Shown piece after piece: positions 7,701-8,387 of a stretch of DNA of 8,387 nucleotides (positions are counted from its first letter, which is position 1; each line of letters begins with the position of its first letter). The position numbers and the translations under genes are program-made. Origin of the DNA: Synergistaceae bacterium (GTDB lineage Bacteria > Synergistota > Synergistia > Synergistales > Aminobacteriaceae); NCBI GenBank assembly GCA_017448375.1, contig JAFSLR010000016.1, positions 1 to 8,387 of the forward strand, written 5' to 3'. Below the pieces are notes generated by a model. It was not told the origin of the DNA. It ran no database searches and worked only from the letters and a program-made list of their open reading frames with translations.

Positions 7701-8173
7701 TCTGCGAGTTCTTTTGCCCCGTCAATATCATCGGCGAGAATCTTCTGCGGGATTTCTCCTGCGAGACATGCAGAGCTTGCGATTATTCCTTCGTGGTATT
7801 CCTCCAAGAGTTTGTGTTCGATTCGGGGTTTGTACCAGAAGCCTTGAGTGTTAGCGATTGAGATTAACTTCATGAGGTTGTGCCAGCCCGTATCATTTTC
7901 GGCAAGGAGTATTAAGTGATTGGCGCGTTTGGTGTCCCTTGAGGATATTCCCTGCGGGGCAACGTAGGTCTCACAGCCCAGAATAGGCTTAACCCCGCGT
8001 GCCTTGCAGTTCTCGTAGAACTCTACAGCACCGTACATTACGCCGTGATCCGTCATTGCTACGGCTTTATTGTCCCAGCCTGAAACTTTTTCGGCGAGAT
8101 TCTTTGTGCGTATTGCTCCGTCTAACAGGCTGTATTCCGTGTGAACATGAAGGTGTACAAAATCTTTGCTCAT
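4709..8173 (-). CDS. dnaE: DNA polymerase III alpha subunit, DnaE1 type
   Basis: This is the catalytic subunit of the replicative polymerase, 1154 residues, close to E. coli DnaE in length. The N-terminal PHP domain (about 5-270) keeps a full-looking metal site: His8 and His10 (HLHVH), Asp18, His43 (TDHG), Glu68, His86, Cys136, Asp204 and His206. The E. coli enzyme has lost several of these. The polymerase core has GPGRGSAAGSLVAW (360-373) and three catalytic aspartates: Asp402 and Asp404 (PDIDTD) and Asp557 (KMDFLG). YRPGPL (638-643), YQEQVM (681-686) and GYGFNKSHSAAYA (748-760) follow. A helix-hairpin-helix region lies at about 805-890, then the clamp-binding motif QLGLFD (915-920), an acidic linker, and an OB fold (about 997-1070). 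The start is supported by the usual HLHVH position near the N-terminus and by AAGGAG 10 bases upstream. No intein, frameshift or polC-type exonuclease insertion is present. Confidence 0.98.
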   Translation of the reverse strand: MSKDFVHLHVHTEYSLLDGAIRTKNLAEKVSGWDNKAVAMTDHGVMYGAVEFYENCKARGVKPILGCETYVAPQGISSRDTKRANHLILLAENDTGWHNLMKLISIANTQGFWYKPRIEHKLLEEYHEGIIASSACLAGEIPQKILADDIDGAKELAEYYRNVMGDNNFFLEIMPNSLQEQDKVNKALIEISRSTGIPLIATCDSHYLNREDYDWHKILLRINTHADAKNDDAFGFDRNEFYLMTPDEMYAKFGDEVPDALTNTVAIAERCNVTLIPEHKKYLLPHLDIKEGMTADDDLRIKAREGLKARFEARGTEIPEDYAKRLEYELGVITQMGFSDYFLIVSGIIQAAKSRNIPIGPGRGSAAGSLVAWSLRITELDPLKYSLLFERFLNPERISMPDIDTDVSDKGRDELLRYISDRYGSDHVAQIITFGRMKGRQSVKDVGRALGVDYSLMDKTAKLIPAMCKSLTQAIEDTPELKAEYESDIVKHNIIDKAKNIEGLARHTSQHAAGVVIAPVPITDIVPVKRLGEGTTSQVVTQFTMEPVEKLGLVKMDFLGLSTLSIIEEALANIKANKKPVPDMNKVNDEVNDAAAFKILQEADTMGVFQLESDGIRAMLRKLKIDCFEDLVAALAMYRPGPLESGMVDQYINCKHGRAMPVYPHPLLENTLKETYGVILYQEQVMQCASVLAGYTLGEADLLRRAMGKKKVEEMQKQRDKFLSGAKEKNIDPKTASAIFDNIEKFAGYGFNKSHSAAYALISYDTAWLKANYPSEFMAAYLTSQMKAKREVLGHYVLEVRHSGIQVLPPDINTSRENFTADGKVIRFGLGAVARMGHNTIEMILSRRDKDGKFVSLWDFMKRVDMSLMNKTVFENLIKAGAFDGINNNRAMLLNALPKLLEAIQNVNSVKKTNQLGLFDMAGDDDVKDEAVTAEPEIPEVPEFDEHTRLDYEKQVTGLYMSGHPYESYQEKFSAFTNCKISDIKDWKSTTVKPCAGGIAVTLSPKKTKKGDTMCIVQFEDNEANIDVVFFPSTWQELKEKITQGTAFVVEGRLDDRGQLLPDKIIMSDELDERGQKYLTLSITGDIPNDKNFARALNSCRGKERVILEVKRDNDVCRIYLGLAADSEKLASALSGVFPADSFSICGGSGGFTA

Positions 8174-8183
8174 TTTTAGGCTG

Positions 8184-8189
8184 CTCCTT
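8184..8189 (-). promoter_or_regulatory. dnaE ribosome-binding site overlapping the upstream stop codon
   Basis: AAGGAG lies 10 bases before the dnaE ATG and shares two bases with the TAA stop (8188-8190) of the preceding gene. This tight packing indicates co-transcription and possible translational coupling of the two genes. No separate dnaE promoter is visible in the 14 bases between the stop and start codons. Confidence 0.8.
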
Positions 8190-8387
8190 ATTCGTCGTCA
8201 TCTTCAGGTGATAAATCTTCGGTTGTCTCGTCCATTTCGGAATCGGATTCTTCTATGTCATTATGCTTCACTGAAATTATTTCGGGATTAAATCCCATTC
8301 CCCTCAAGTTTCGCAATAATTCCCCGAATGCTGAAGGCGTTTGCTTTGATGACTGCGAGTCCGAATCCGCCGGACTGGTCTGCGTAC
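8188..8387 (-). CDS. C-terminal end of an unidentified protein with an acidic tail (5' end outside the window)
   Basis: The last 65 codons of a gene upstream of dnaE are visible, with two leftover bases at the edge. The order is a polar Ser/Asp/Gln-rich linker (about the first 17 visible residues), a short amphipathic block AFGELLRNLRGMGFNPEIIS (roughly visible residues 19-38), and a very acidic tail ending EDLSPEDDDE. I do not recognise the family. Flexible linkers and acidic tails are common at protein ends and give no function. The frame is supported by the TAA stop overlapping the dnaE ribosome-binding site. A second frame is also open from the edge to a stop at 8288-8290 (...GGFGLAVIKANAFSIRG...), so the frame of the first 30 or so codons is less certain. 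The short intergenic distance suggests an operon with dnaE. Confidence 0.65.
   Translation of the reverse strand, partial: TQTSPADSDSQSSKQTPSAFGELLRNLRGMGFNPEIISVKHNDIEESDSEMDETTEDLSPEDDDE

Noticed and set aside
1..8387. CRISPR array, tRNA, rRNA or riboswitch
   Set aside because: No regularly spaced repeats, cloverleaf, rRNA motifs or riboswitch-like leader were seen; the pyk leader is only about 35 bases.

Overview
The window is a stretch of bacterial chromosome of moderate GC content. All recognisable genes lie on the minus strand, so transcription runs from high to low coordinates. In that order they are: the 3' end of an unidentified gene, dnaE (replicative DNA polymerase alpha subunit), pyk (pyruvate kinase), cdaA (membrane diadenylate cyclase), cdaR/ybbR (membrane-anchored CdaA partner), and a decayed insertion sequence at the left edge. 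A PHP-active DnaE1, a pyruvate kinase with the extra C-terminal domain and a cdaA-cdaR pair suggest an anaerobe of the Bacillota or a neighbouring phylum such as Synergistota. This placement is an impression from gene content and has not been tested by a search.

There are two transcription units. Unit 1 (about 8387-4659) holds the unidentified gene and dnaE. The dnaE ribosome-binding site overlaps the upstream stop codon, and the unit ends in a strong intrinsic terminator of 14 bp stem, 4-nt loop and U tract. Unit 2 (about 4623-688) starts at a perfect TATAAT -10 box sitting inside a near-perfect 17-bp palindrome. It carries pyk, cdaA and cdaR with no gaps: the pyk stop codon touches the cdaA start codon, and cdaA overlaps cdaR by ATGA. 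It ends at a 12-bp hairpin just after cdaR.

Functionally, unit 2 joins the last step of glycolysis to synthesis of the second messenger c-di-AMP and to the membrane protein that modulates it. The gene glmM, which often completes a cdaA-cdaR-glmM operon, is absent here.

The left 460 bases look empty in ordinary gene calling. Reading the minus strand while switching frames recovers a continuous series of IS5-family transposase motifs broken by several small indels, so this is an insertion-sequence fossil running off the left edge. The roughly 225 bases between it and the cdaR terminator hold only short, unconvincing open frames.

I do not see a new biological system here. The points most worth a second look are the pyk-cdaA coupling, the palindrome over the pyk promoter, the His-to-Glu change in the extra domain of Pyk, and the hidden transposase fossil.
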